Shown here piece by piece: positions 36,681 through 47,779 of a DNA stretch of 64,000 bases. The number at the start of each line of letters is the position of its first letter. Positions within the stretch are counted from its first letter, which is position 1. A program made the translations under genes and the position numbers. The notes below the pieces were generated by a model, which saw nothing but the letters and a program-made list of their open reading frames with translations, made no database searches and was not told the DNA's origin. Source of the stretch: Lysobacter sp. (GTDB taxonomy: Bacteria > Pseudomonadota > Gammaproteobacteria > Xanthomonadales > Xanthomonadaceae); NCBI GenBank assembly GCA_019634715.1, contig JAHCAU010000013.1, positions 1 to 64,000 of the forward strand, written 5' to 3'.

Positions 36681-36944
36681 TCAAGCGTTGCGCTTTGGAC
36701 TGCCTTCGTCGCATCCCGAACACCCGCCGCATCCGTCCGCCGAGGCTTTCGACGGCGGCGCGACCCATCGGCCCAGCGTACGCATCCACCCCGGCCGCCC
36801 TTCCCGCACCAGCGGCAGCGCGAGGGCGATGCGCAGGCGGCGCGCGGCATTCGGGGCCTGCTTGCGGAACACCACCCAGGCGCTGACCAGCACCGCCACC
36901 GCGATCACCGCATATTGCAGCGCGAGCGGCAGCGAGGCGTCCAT
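36681..36944 (-). CDS. Small Cys-rich FeoB-associated membrane protein (DUF6587-like)
   Basis: 87 aa. One N-terminal TM helix (LQYAVIAVAVLVSAWVVF), a basic middle, and a Cys-rich end (GCGGCSGCDEG). It starts two bases after feoB stops. In Xanthomonadaceae a short Cys-rich protein often follows feoB; it may play the FeoC role or help iron passage. The family name is from memory. Confidence 0.75.
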   Translation of the reverse strand: MDASLPLALQYAVIAVAVLVSAWVVFRKQAPNAARRLRIALALPLVREGRPGWMRTLGRWVAPPSKASADGCGGCSGCDEGSPKRNA

Positions 36945-36945
36945 G

Positions 36946-38847
36946 TCAGCCGGCACCGAGCGCGACCGCGACCTGGTAGGTCAGCAGCGAGGCGAGGTAG
37001 GCCAGCGCGAACAGGTAGATGGTGGCGAAACCCATCTGCTTCCACGAGTTGGTTTCGCGCTTGATCGTGGCCAGCGTCGAGATGCACATCGGCGCGTAGA
37101 TGTACCAGACCAGCAGCGACAGCGCGGTGGCCAGCGACCAGTCGTGCGCGATCAGCGGCGTCAGCGCATCGGCGGCCGCGGCATCGTCGGCGGCGGACAG
37201 CGCGTACACGGTGGCGAGCGAGGACACCGCGACCTCGCGCGCAGCCAGGCCCGGGATCAACGCGATGCAGATCTGCCAGTTGAAGCCCAGCGGCGCGAAC
37301 ACCGCGGTCATGGCGTGGCCGATGCGGCCGGCGAAGCTGTAATCGATGTCCGGGCCGATCGCACCGGCCGGTGGCGCAGGGAACGTCAGCAGGAACCACA
37401 GCAGGATGGTGAGCGCGAGGATGATGCCGCCGACGCGCTTGAGGAAGATCGCCGCGCGTTCCCACAGGCCAATCAGCAGGTCGCGCGGATGCGGCACGCG
37501 GTACGAGGGCAGTTCGAGCAGCAGGGCGTGCTCGCCGCCCTCGCCGGATGACGTCCAGCGGCGCCAGCGCTTCATCACCGTGGCCACCAGCAGCGCGCTG
37601 AGGATCGCCGCGACGTAGAGGCCGAACAGCACCAGGCCCTGCAGGTTGAACAGGCCGCCGACCTCGCGCTTCGGGATGAAGGCCGCGATCAGGAGCGTGT
37701 ACACGGGCAACCGTGCGGAACAGGTCATCAGCGGCGCGACCAGGATGGTCGCGATGCGGTCGCGCGGATCCTGGATGCTGCGCGTGGCCATGATGCCGGG
37801 CACCGCGCAGGCGAACGAGGACAGCAGCGGGATGAAGCTGCGCCCGGACAGGCCAGCCTTGAACATCAGCTTGTCGAGCAGGAAGGCCGCGCGCGGCAGG
37901 TAGCCGGACTCCTCGAGGGCGAGGATGAAGGCGAACAGGATGAGGATCTGCGGCAGGAACACGATGATGCCGCCGAGGCCGGCGATGATGCCGTCGGTGA
38001 CGAGGCTCTTCAGCGGTCCGTCGGGCATGGTGTTGCCGACGACTCCGCCAAGCCAGCCGGTACCGGCTTCGATCGCATCCGCCAGCGGTGTCGCCCAGGA
38101 AAAGACCGCCTGGAAGATCAGGAACATCACCACGATCAGCACGAGGAGGCCCGCGACCGGATGCAGCAACCAGCGGTCGAGCGCATCGTCCACGCGCGCG
38201 GTGCGCTGGGGCATGCGCACCGCCAGTTCGAGCAGGCGACGTGTTTCGGCGTGCAGCGCGTCCTCGATGCGCATCGCGGCGTCGGCGTGGTCGGGCATGC
38301 GCCGCTCGGGGGGATGCAGGCGATCGGCCATCGCATCGAGCTGCGCCAGCAGGGCGCGACCGCCATCGCGGCGCACCGCCACGGTTTCGACCACGGGCAC
38401 GCCGAGTTCGCGCTGCAGCGCGTCGAGGTCGATCCCGATGCCGCGACGCTTCGCCGCATCCATCATGTTCACGGCCAGCACCATCGGCTTGCCGAGTTCG
38501 CGCACTTCCAGCGCGAAGCGCAGGTGCAGGCGCAGGTTGGTGGCATCGACCACGCAGACCAGCAGGTCCGGGGCCGGCTCGCCCGGATAGAAGCCGCGGC
38601 AGATGTCGCGGGTCACCGCTTCGTCAAGGCTCGCGGCGTGGAAGCTGTAGGCACCGGGCAGGTCGAGCAGGGTCAGGCGGCGGCCGACCGGCGTCTGCAG
38701 GCGGCCTTCCTTGCGCTCGACGGTCACGCCGGCGTAGTTCGCCACCTTCTGGCGGCTGCCGGTGAGCAGGTTGAACAGCGCGGTCTTGCCGCAGTTCGGG
38801 TTGCCCACCAGCGCAAGGCGAAGCGGTTTCGCAGCGGCTTCGCTCAT
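36946..38847 (-). CDS. feoB: Ferrous iron transporter FeoB
   Basis: 633 aa, somewhat short for the family. An N-terminal G domain has G1 GNPNCGKTALFN (~16-27), a VTVERKEG switch, DLPGAYSF and NMMD. The transmembrane part has two Gate motifs and about ten helices (SFIPLLSSFACAVPGIMATR carries the conserved Cys). It imports Fe2+ across the inner membrane. The start overlaps the feoA stop (ATGA). Regulated with feoA by the Fur-like site at 39113. Confidence 0.95.
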   Translation of the reverse strand: MSEAAAKPLRLALVGNPNCGKTALFNLLTGSRQKVANYAGVTVERKEGRLQTPVGRRLTLLDLPGAYSFHAASLDEAVTRDICRGFYPGEPAPDLLVCVVDATNLRLHLRFALEVRELGKPMVLAVNMMDAAKRRGIGIDLDALQRELGVPVVETVAVRRDGGRALLAQLDAMADRLHPPERRMPDHADAAMRIEDALHAETRRLLELAVRMPQRTARVDDALDRWLLHPVAGLLVLIVVMFLIFQAVFSWATPLADAIEAGTGWLGGVVGNTMPDGPLKSLVTDGIIAGLGGIIVFLPQILILFAFILALEESGYLPRAAFLLDKLMFKAGLSGRSFIPLLSSFACAVPGIMATRSIQDPRDRIATILVAPLMTCSARLPVYTLLIAAFIPKREVGGLFNLQGLVLFGLYVAAILSALLVATVMKRWRRWTSSGEGGEHALLLELPSYRVPHPRDLLIGLWERAAIFLKRVGGIILALTILLWFLLTFPAPPAGAIGPDIDYSFAGRIGHAMTAVFAPLGFNWQICIALIPGLAAREVAVSSLATVYALSAADDAAAADALTPLIAHDWSLATALSLLVWYIYAPMCISTLATIKRETNSWKQMGFATIYLFALAYLASLLTYQVAVALGAG

Positions 38848-39089
38848 GCACGGGTCTCCGCGCGCAGGCGCACCCGCTCGGCTTCCGCGCGGCGCAGGGC
38901 GAAGCGGGTGAAACCGACCTGGACCAGCAAGGGGTCGGCGCCGAACGGCCCGGCCGCCACGATCTCGACCCGCTCGCCGGCGATGAATCCCAGCTCGCGC
39001 AGGCGGCGCGCGATGCCGTCGTTGGCCGAGAGATCGAGAACGTCCTCGACGAAGGCAGCGGTGCGATGCGGCAGTTCGGTCAACTTCAC
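38844..39089 (-). CDS. feoA: Ferrous iron transport protein FeoA
   Basis: 81 aa, SH3-like FeoA fold (LRELGFIAGERVEIVAAGPF, DPLLVQVGFTRFALRRAEAE). It binds FeoB and is needed for uptake. GTG start at 39089 with only a weak ribosome site. A Fur-box-like sequence lies 24 bp upstream, so iron should repress the operon. Confidence 0.92.
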   Translation of the reverse strand: MKLTELPHRTAAFVEDVLDLSANDGIARRLRELGFIAGERVEIVAAGPFGADPLLVQVGFTRFALRRAEAERVRLRAETRA

Positions 39090-39112
39090 GCCCGGGTCCA
39101 GTGCGCTTGCTA

Positions 39113-39131
39113 AATGGGAATTGTTCTCAAT
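39113..39131 (-). promoter_or_regulatory. Fur-box-like operator of feoAB
   Basis: AATGGGAATTGTTCTCAAT matches 16 of 19 positions of the palindrome AATGAGAATnATTCTCATT. It lies 24 bp before the feoA start. Confidence 0.7.
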
Positions 39132-39273
39132 TGTATACCAGTTGCCGCAGGCCTGGATCGATCCCGATCAATTTCCGCCCCATCGGACCGGGTCCTCCCG
39201 CCGTCGTACCGAATCGAATGGCGGGGGCGAACGGATATCATTCACGCCTGTCGATTGAATCAGGGACCCGGGC

Positions 39274-40056
39274 ATGACCGATTCGCTGCAGCACCAACGC
39301 ATTGGACCCGTGGTCCACCTCCGACTGCATCGCCCCGACCTGCACAACGCGTTCGACGCCGACCTGATCGAGACCCTGACCTCCGCCCTCGCCGCCATCG
39401 GCGACGACACGTCGGTGCGGGTCGTGGTCCTCGAAGGCGCGGGACCGAGCTTCTCCGCCGGCGCCGACCTCAACTGGATGCGCAGCATGGCCGGCGCCAG
39501 CGAGGCCGACAACCGCACCGACGCCCTCGCCCTCGCCCGCCTGATGCGCACGCTCGACGAGCTGCCGCGCCCGACCATCGCCCGCGTCCACGGGGCGGCC
39601 TTCGGCGGCGGCGTCGGCCTGGTGGCCTGCTGCGACATCGCCATCGGCGCGCCGGACGCGAAGTTCGGCCTGACCGAGAGCAAACTCGGGCTGCTGCCGG
39701 CGGTGATCTCGCCGTACGTGATCGAGGCCATCGGCGCCCGCCAAGCGAGGCGCTGGTTCGCCACCGCCGAGATCTTCGACGCCGCCGAGGCACTGCGCAT
39801 CGGCCTGCTGCATGCGGTGGTGCCGGCCGAGGAACTCGACGCCGCGGTGAAGCGCCAGGTCGACCTGCTGCTGAAAGCCGGGCCGGTGGCGTCCAACGAG
39901 GCCAAGGCGCTGGTGCGCCGGGTCGTGGCCGAGCACGACCGCAACCAGCTGGACAGCGACAATGCCGACCTGATCGCCCGCCTGCGCGTCTCGCCCGAAG
40001 GCCAGGAAGGCCTGGGCGCCTTCCTCGACAAGCGCAAGCCCGGCTGGATCGTCTGA
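39274..40056 (+). CDS. liuC: Methylglutaconyl-CoA hydratase (enoyl-CoA hydratase family)
   Basis: 260 aa, crotonase fold. Hydrates 3-methylglutaconyl-CoA to HMG-CoA in leucine breakdown. Oxyanion-hole segments: FSAGADLNWMRSM (~58-70) and HGAAFGGGVGLVACCDIAI (~106-124); FGLTESKLGLLPAVISPYV (~133-151). The specific assignment over other hydratases rests on the neighbours mccA and HMG-CoA lyase. First gene of a long plus-strand cluster. Confidence 0.85.
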   Translation: MTDSLQHQRIGPVVHLRLHRPDLHNAFDADLIETLTSALAAIGDDTSVRVVVLEGAGPSFSAGADLNWMRSMAGASEADNRTDALALARLMRTLDELPRPTIARVHGAAFGGGVGLVACCDIAIGAPDAKFGLTESKLGLLPAVISPYVIEAIGARQARRWFATAEIFDAAEALRIGLLHAVVPAEELDAAVKRQVDLLLKAGPVASNEAKALVRRVVAEHDRNQLDSDNADLIARLRVSPEGQEGLGAFLDKRKPGWIV

Positions 40057-40095
40057 CCTCCACGCATCGCCCCCACGCATCGCAAGGAAACGCCC

Positions 40096-40485
40096 ATGCT
40101 CGATCACCTCGGATTCACGGTCGCCGACTACCCCCGCAGCCGCAGCTTCTATACCCGGGTGCTGGCACCACTGGGCTACGGCGTGGTGATGGACGTGACG
40201 AAGGAAATGAGCGGCGGCTACGAAGGCTGCGGCTTCGGTCCGCCGGGCAAGCCGGCATTCTGGGTCGGCAGCGGGACCGGCGAACCCGGACGGGGCATGC
40301 ACATCGCCTTCGTCGCGAAGACCCGCGCCGACGTCGACGCCTTCCACGCAGCGGCGCTGGCCGCCGGCGGCACCGACAACGGCGCGCCGGGCCTGCGCCC
40401 GCACTATCACCCGCACTACTACGGCGCGTTCGTGATCGATCCGGACGGCCACAACATCGAAGCGGTCTGCCACGCGCCGGAATGA
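40096..40485 (+). CDS. VOC-superfamily protein (glyoxalase/dioxygenase-like)
   Basis: 129 aa, one VOC module. It starts MLDHLGFTVADYPRSRSFYT; metal-ligand candidates are His4, the HYHPHYYGAFV region and Glu in GHNIEAVCH. Substrate unknown. AAGGAAAC precedes ATG 40096. It lies 39 bp after liuC in the same direction, probably one operon. Confidence 0.85.
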   Translation: MLDHLGFTVADYPRSRSFYTRVLAPLGYGVVMDVTKEMSGGYEGCGFGPPGKPAFWVGSGTGEPGRGMHIAFVAKTRADVDAFHAAALAAGGTDNGAPGLRPHYHPHYYGAFVIDPDGHNIEAVCHAPE

Positions 40486-40489
40486 CCTC

Positions 40490-41014
40490 ATGACTTCGCC
40501 GATTCCGAATCCGCCCATCCTCAACCTCGACGCCGTCGAACTGATCGACCTGGCCGAACGCGCGCGCCAGCGCGGCGGCGAGATGCCGACCACGCGCTTC
40601 GGCGGACGCATCGGCCCGATCGCGCCGCTGATCGGCGCGCGACGCCTGGGCTACAACCTGACCGAAGTCGCGCCGGGCAAGGCCGCGTTCCCGAAGCACT
40701 CGCACCGCGCCAACGAAGAGATGTTCTTCGTGCTGTCGGGCACCGGCGAGCTGCGCTACGGCGACGCCACCTACCCGGTGCGCGCCGGCGACGTGATCGC
40801 CTGTCCGCCCGGCGGGCCGGACACCGCGCACCAGTTGATCAACACCGGCGACGCGCCGCTGCGCTACCTCGCCGTCAGCACCACCGACTTCCCGGAAATC
40901 TGCGAATACCCCGACTCCGGCAAGCTCAACGCAATCACGGGTTTCGGCCCGGGTGAATTCCGCCACATCGCCCGCCACGGCGAGGGCCTCGATTACTGGG
41001 ATGGCGAAGCGTGA
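40490..41014 (+). CDS. Cupin-domain protein
   Basis: 174 aa, one cupin barrel (~65-135). Motif 1 is FPKHSHRANEEMFFVLSGTG (metal-binding His-His-Glu) and motif 2 is the PPGGPDTAHQLIN segment (His). The surrounding sequence resembles cupins found beside sugar or aromatic metabolism genes, substrate unknown. It starts four bases after the VOC gene stop and so is co-transcribed. Confidence 0.85.
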   Translation: MTSPIPNPPILNLDAVELIDLAERARQRGGEMPTTRFGGRIGPIAPLIGARRLGYNLTEVAPGKAAFPKHSHRANEEMFFVLSGTGELRYGDATYPVRAGDVIACPPGGPDTAHQLINTGDAPLRYLAVSTTDFPEICEYPDSGKLNAITGFGPGEFRHIARHGEGLDYWDGEA

Positions 41015-41041
41015 TGACGCCCGTGAGCGCGTCGCTTTTCA

Positions 41042-41078
41042 CCCTCCCCTTCAAGGGGAGGGCCGGGGTGGGGATGGG
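41042..41078. repeat. REP flanking DUF559 gene, left copy
   Basis: CCCTCCCCTTCAAGGGGAGG palindrome followed by GCCGGGGTGGGGATGGG. It is the inverse of the copy at 41485. Confidence 0.85.
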
Positions 41079-41121
41079 TTTGCCTGCGGTGGAGAAAGAC
41101 AGAGGAAGCAAGGACAGTCTC

Positions 41122-41585
41122 ATGGAAGGACAAACCAGCCAATCGATCCATCGCAACAAACTGCAGCGCGGTCTCCGCAAGCGCATGACCGATGCGGAAC
41201 AGGCGCTATGGCGCATCCTTCGGGGGCGCCAGCTCGACGGGTGCAAGTTCCGTCGTCAATATCCCCATGAGAACTACATCCTCGACTTCGTCTGCCTCGA
41301 ACATCGCATGGTGATCGAAGTGGACTGCGGTCAACATGCGGAATCCGCAAGCGACGAGGCGCGTGACGTTGCACTCGCCGCTGCAGGCTTCATGGTTCTG
41401 CGCTTCTGGAATCACGATGTACTTGCCGATTCCCACGCCGTCGGCGACGAAATCTTGCGCCGGCTGCAAGACACCAAGACAACTCATCCCCACCCCGACC
41501 CTCCCCTTGAAGGGAAGGGAGACAAGCTCGGGCACCTCCACCCTCTCGCCTCGTCCCGTGGCGGGAACAGCATGAGCGGCACCTG

Positions 41586-41586
<1 letters not shown>
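41122..41586 (+). CDS. DUF559 (Vsr-like endonuclease fold) protein with REP-encoded tail
   Basis: 154 aa. Core residues ~10-120: KLQRGLRKRMTDAEQALWRI, KFRRQYPHENYILDFVCLEH and MVIEVDCGQHAES, a Vsr/PD-(D/E)XK-like catalytic arrangement (Asp-x-Glu...). The last ~33 residues (HPHPDPPLEGKG...) come from the right-hand REP. AAGGA lies before ATG 41122. The gene is bounded by inverted REPs and sits between cupin and mccA, so it looks like an inserted cassette. Its stop overlaps the mccA start. DUF559 genes often travel this way; their role is unknown. Confidence 0.85.
41485..41520. repeat. REP flanking DUF559 gene, right copy (translated)
   Basis: CATCCCCACCCCGACCCTCC then CCTTGAAGGGAAGGGA. It is an inverted copy of 41042-41078 and is read as the C-terminal tail of the DUF559 protein. 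Confidence 0.85.
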
Positions 41587-43624
<2,038 letters not shown>

Positions 43625-43628
<4 letters not shown>

Positions 43629-44530
43629 GCACCACGACCGACACCGTCCGCATCGTCGAAGTCGGGCCGCGCGACGGCCTGCAGAACGAGAAGACCCTCG
43701 TCCCGGCCGCCGAGAAGATCGAGTTGATCGATCGCCTGTCCGCGACCGGACTGCGCAGCATCGAGGCGACCAGCTTCGTCAGCCCGAAATGGGTGCCGCA
43801 GCTGGCCGATGCCACCGAGGTCTATACCGGCATCGCGAAGCGCCCCGGCGTGCGCTATCCGGTGCTGGTACCGAACGAAACCGGCTACGAGCGCGCGCGC
43901 GCCGTGGGCGTGGACGAGATCGCGGTGTTCACCGCCGCCTCCGAAGCCTTCAACCGGAAGAACATCAATGCCTCGATCGAGGAATCGCTGGCACGCTTCG
44001 CGCCCGTGATCGAACGCGCGAAGGCCGACGGCGTCGCGGTGCGCGGCTACGTGTCGACCGTGCTCGGCTGTCCCTACCAGGGCGAGGTACCGGTGGCCGA
44101 GGTGGTGCGGGTGGCGAAGGTGCTGCACGCGATGGGCTGCTACGAAGTCTCGCTGGGCGACACGATAGGAACAGGCACCCCGACGAAGGCCGCGGCCATG
44201 CTGCGCGCGGTCGCGACCGAAGTGCCGATGGCGGCGCTGGCCATCCATTTCCACGACACCTACGGCCAGGCGCTGGCCAACATCCACGCCTGCCTGGAAG
44301 AAGGCGTGCGCGTGGTCGACGCCGCGGTGTCCGGCACCGGCGGCTGCCCGTACGCGAAAGGCGCGAGCGGGAATGTCGCAAGCGAGGATGTCGTGTATAT
44401 GCTGCACGGCATGGGCATCGACACCGGCATCGACCTCGACGCACTCAGCGCCACCGGGCGCTGGCTGGCCGAGCGCCTGGGCCGGCCCAGCGGCAGCAAG
44501 TTCACATTGGCAAGGACCGCCACCCCATGA
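43625..44530 (+). CDS. mvaB: Hydroxymethylglutaryl-CoA lyase
   Basis: 301 aa, standard. Cleaves HMG-CoA to acetoacetate and acetyl-CoA. DRE-TIM signature: VEVGPRDGLQNE (~11-22), SPKWVPQL, HFHDTYGQALAN (metal His pair ~205-216) and GGCPYAKGASGNVASEDVVY with the active-site Cys. GTG 43625 overlaps the mccA stop. The next gene, a c-di-GMP protein, overlaps its stop by ATGA. Confidence 0.94.
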
Positions 44531-47103
44531 CGCAACGCTGGCCCGATCCCGCGCAATCCCCCGCCGCCGACCTGCTGCGGACGCTGGAGGCGCTGGACCG
44601 GGCCGGGGACGACGCCAGCCTGCCGGACGCATCCCGCGCGCTGATCGCGAACGCCCGCGACGCCCTGCTCGCCGCGATGGAGGAAACCGAGTCCGAGCGG
44701 CAGCGCTACCGCGCACTGCTCGACGCCGTGCCCGACCCGGTCAGCATCATCGCCTGGGACGGCACCGTGCTCGACCTCAACGCCGCCGGCATGGAGGCCT
44801 ATCGCCGGCCGCGCGAGGAGATCGTCGGCAAGCCCATCGAAGTGCTGAACCCCGACCTGCCCAAGGACCACATGGGTCCGGTCCTGGCCGCCTTGAACCG
44901 CGGCGAGACCTACGTCGTCGAAGTCACCAACATGCGCGCCGACGGCAGCCGCTTCCCGGTCGAGGTGCACACCGCCGGTTTCGAGTACAAGGGCGAGAAG
45001 CGCATGGTCGCGGTCGCGCGCGACCTCAGCCAGCGCTGGGAGGCCGAATCGCGCTACCGCCTGCTGCTCGAATCGATCGACGTCGGCGTGATCCTGTTCG
45101 ACCGCGCCATGCACGTGATCTCGGCCAACCCGGCCGCCTACCGCGCCATCGGCGCCGAACCCGGGCAGAGCGTGCAGACCCTGCTGCGCCCCGGCGACTG
45201 GAAGGTGGTCGACGCGCGCGGCCGGCCGCTGTCCTTCCACGACTGGCCGACCACGCAGGCGCTGGAACTCGGCCAGGTGATCAGCAACACCGTCATCGGC
45301 CTCTACTACATCCCCGACCAGCGCATGTCGTGGATCTCGGTGACCAACGTGCCGGTGTTCGAAGCCGATGGCGTCACGCCCGAGTACGTGTTCGCGATGT
45401 TCAGCGACGTCACCACGCTCAAGCGCGACAACGTGCTGTTCGACCGCGCCCAGGGCCTGGCCCACATCGGCGGCTGGGAATGGGACCGCGGCCGCCAGCG
45501 CCTGTACCTCACCCACGAAGCGCAGCGCATCCTCGGCCGCGAACCGTCGCCGCAGTCGGTCGACACGCTCATCGCCGGCGCCTGCCCCACCGATCGCGCG
45601 CGCCTGCGCACCGCGATCGACCGCCTGATCGAATCCGGCGGCAGCTTCGACCTCGAACTGCAGTACCAGCGCGACGACCAGCAGCCGTGCTGGGTGCGCA
45701 TGATCGGCGAAGCCGACACCGCCGACCCCGGCGTCTCGCGCATCGTCGGCACGCTGCAGGACATCACCGAGCGCAAGCACGCCGAGGAAACGCTGCGCAT
45801 CCAGGCGCGCACCGACCCGCTGACCGGCCTGCTCAACCGCGACGCCATCCTGGTCGAGCTCGAACGGCGCATGCAGGACCCCGCGCAGGCCAGGGTCGCG
45901 GTGCTGTACATCGACCTCGACCGCTTCAAGGTCATCAACGACGTGCTCGGCCACGGCGCAGGCGACGAGCTGCTGGCCTCGGCCGCGCAGCGCATCTCCT
46001 CGGCGGTGAACGGCGAGGGCCTGATCGCGCGCTTCGGCGGCGACGAATTCCTGGTCGCCTGCCACTACGCCGACGACGCCGAGCGTCCCGAGCGCATCGC
46101 CGCAGCCATCCTGCAGGCGCTGTCGGACAGCTTCCGCTTCGACAACGAGGAATTCACCATCACCGCGAGCATCGGCATCGCCCGCGCGCCCGAGGACGGC
46201 GAACGCCCGCAATCGCTGATCCAGAACGCCGATGCCGCGATGTACGACAGCAAGCGCCGCTCGCGCAACGCCTGGCAGGCCTTCACGCCCGCGCTGGCGC
46301 AGACCCAGGCCGACCGCCTGTGGATGGAGACCCACCTGCGCCGCGCCGCCGACAACGGCGAATTCCACCTCGTCTACCAGCCGCAGGTCGACCTGCAGAG
46401 CGGACGCATCGTCTCCGCCGAAGCGCTGATCCGCTGGCAGAACCACCTGCTCGGCGAACTGCGCCCGGACCGCTTCATCAGCCACGCCGAGACCACCGGC
46501 GACATCGTGCGCATCGGCGGCTGGGTGCTGCGCGAAGCCTGCCGTCAGGCCGCCGACTGGCGCGATGCCGGCCTGGGCATCGTGCGTGTCGCGGTCAACG
46601 TCTCCTATCGCCAGTTCGTCGGCGAAGATCTCGCCGACACCGTGCGCCGCCTGCTCGACGAATTCCGCCTGCCCGGCGAGGCGCTGGAACTGGAATTCAC
46701 CGAGCGCGTGCTGATCGAGGACGCGCCCGATACCCTGCGCAACTTCGCCGAGCTGCGCGAAATGGGCGTGATCCTGACCATCGACGACTTCGGCGAAGGC
46801 TACAGCGCGCTGAACTACCTGCGCCGCCTCCCGATCCATGGCCTGAAGCTCAGCCAGTTGTTCGTCGAAGGCGTGCCCTCGAACCACTCCGATGTCGCCG
46901 TGTGCCAGGCGGTCAGCGGCATCGCACGCAGCCTCGGCCTGGGGCTGGTCGCCGAAGGCGTGGAATCGGAGGCGCAACGCCAGTTCCTGCTGAAACTGGG
47001 CGTACCGATCGGCCAGGGCTTCCTGTTCGCGCCCGGCCTGAAGCCCGACGAATTCGCCCGCCGCCTGCTCCAGGAAGGCCATCGCACTGCGGTGGCGCAT
47101 TGA
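44527..47103 (+). CDS. PAS-PAS-PAS-GGDEF-EAL c-di-GMP signalling protein
   Basis: 858 aa, no TM segment. PAS-like modules at ~58-170, ~175-300 and ~310-425. GGDEF domain ~430-590 with RFGGDEFLV intact; no RxxD inhibitory site at the usual place. EAL domain ~600-850 has AEALIRW, the catalytic Asn (AVNVSYRQF), TERVLIED, DDFGEGYSALNYLR, Lys in LKLSQL and VAEGVES, so it may be active as a phosphodiesterase. The ATGA overlap with HMG-CoA lyase ties it to leucine catabolism. It may sense a small ligand via PAS. Confidence 0.9.
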   Translation: MTQRWPDPAQSPAADLLRTLEALDRAGDDASLPDASRALIANARDALLAAMEETESERQRYRALLDAVPDPVSIIAWDGTVLDLNAAGMEAYRRPREEIVGKPIEVLNPDLPKDHMGPVLAALNRGETYVVEVTNMRADGSRFPVEVHTAGFEYKGEKRMVAVARDLSQRWEAESRYRLLLESIDVGVILFDRAMHVISANPAAYRAIGAEPGQSVQTLLRPGDWKVVDARGRPLSFHDWPTTQALELGQVISNTVIGLYYIPDQRMSWISVTNVPVFEADGVTPEYVFAMFSDVTTLKRDNVLFDRAQGLAHIGGWEWDRGRQRLYLTHEAQRILGREPSPQSVDTLIAGACPTDRARLRTAIDRLIESGGSFDLELQYQRDDQQPCWVRMIGEADTADPGVSRIVGTLQDITERKHAEETLRIQARTDPLTGLLNRDAILVELERRMQDPAQARVAVLYIDLDRFKVINDVLGHGAGDELLASAAQRISSAVNGEGLIARFGGDEFLVACHYADDAERPERIAAAILQALSDSFRFDNEEFTITASIGIARAPEDGERPQSLIQNADAAMYDSKRRSRNAWQAFTPALAQTQADRLWMETHLRRAADNGEFHLVYQPQVDLQSGRIVSAEALIRWQNHLLGELRPDRFISHAETTGDIVRIGGWVLREACRQAADWRDAGLGIVRVAVNVSYRQFVGEDLADTVRRLLDEFRLPGEALELEFTERVLIEDAPDTLRNFAELREMGVILTIDDFGEGYSALNYLRRLPIHGLKLSQLFVEGVPSNHSDVAVCQAVSGIARSLGLGLVAEGVESEAQRQFLLKLGVPIGQGFLFAPGLKPDEFARRLLQEGHRTAVAH

Positions 47104-47131
47104 CTTCCACCCCACGTCGTTCCGGATCGCC

Positions 47132-47665
47132 ATGCCCGACGCTTCCCCGCTCCGCATCTGTCCCATCAACATCCGCCCGATCGAAGCCCGTGACGACGCG
47201 GCCATCGCCGCGATCATCCGCACGGTGATGCCCGAGTTCGGCGCCTGCGGGGCCGGCTTCGCGATCAGCGACCCCGAGGTCGACTGGATGCATCGCGCCT
47301 ATGCCGAGCCGCGCTCGGCCTATTTCGTGGTCGAGCGCGACCCCGGCGACGGCCACTGGGTGGTCGAAGGCGGCGGTGGCGTCGCACCGCTGACCGGCGG
47401 CGACGAAGGCACCTGCGAACTGCGCAAGATGTATTTCCTGCCTTCGCTGCGCGGCCTCGGCGCCGGCACAGCGCTGATGGCGCGCTGCCTCGACGCCGCG
47501 CGCGGCTTCGGCTTCGCGCGCTGCTATCTGGAAACGCTCACCGGCATGGACGCGGCCATGCGCCTGTACGAGCGCAGCGGTTTCAAGCGCATCGAGCACG
47601 CGATGGGCGCCACCGGCCACGGCGGCTGCAATACGTTCTATCTGCGCGAGCTGGGCGAGGGCTGA
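47132..47665 (+). CDS. GNAT-family N-acetyltransferase
   Basis: 177 aa. Acetyl-CoA site motif RKMYFLPSLRGLGAGTALMARCL (~110) with the R/QxxGxG/A pattern, followed by YERSGFKRIEHAMG. The substrate is unknown. It follows the c-di-GMP gene by 28 bp and ends the cluster at the terminator 47730. Confidence 0.88.
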   Translation: MPDASPLRICPINIRPIEARDDAAIAAIIRTVMPEFGACGAGFAISDPEVDWMHRAYAEPRSAYFVVERDPGDGHWVVEGGGGVAPLTGGDEGTCELRKMYFLPSLRGLGAGTALMARCLDAARGFGFARCYLETLTGMDAAMRLYERSGFKRIEHAMGATGHGGCNTFYLRELGEG

Positions 47666-47729
47666 GCGCGTGCCTGCGACTCGTCGCGTTTTTCCTCCAC
47701 ATCATCGCGAGACACCGCATTGCCCAAAG

Positions 47730-47755
47730 AAAAACCCCGCCGAGGCGGGGTTTTT
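47730..47755. terminator. Bidirectional terminator between GNAT and fadL
   Basis: AAAAACCCCGCC / GGCGGGGTTTTT perfect stem with GA loop. It serves both convergent genes. Confidence 0.92.
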
Positions 47756-47779
47756 CGTGCCTTGCGAACAGCGCTGCGA

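Noticed and set aside
39100..39273. Riboswitch upstream of liuC
   Set aside because: Only the Fur-like palindrome is convincing here; no conserved riboswitch core was seen.
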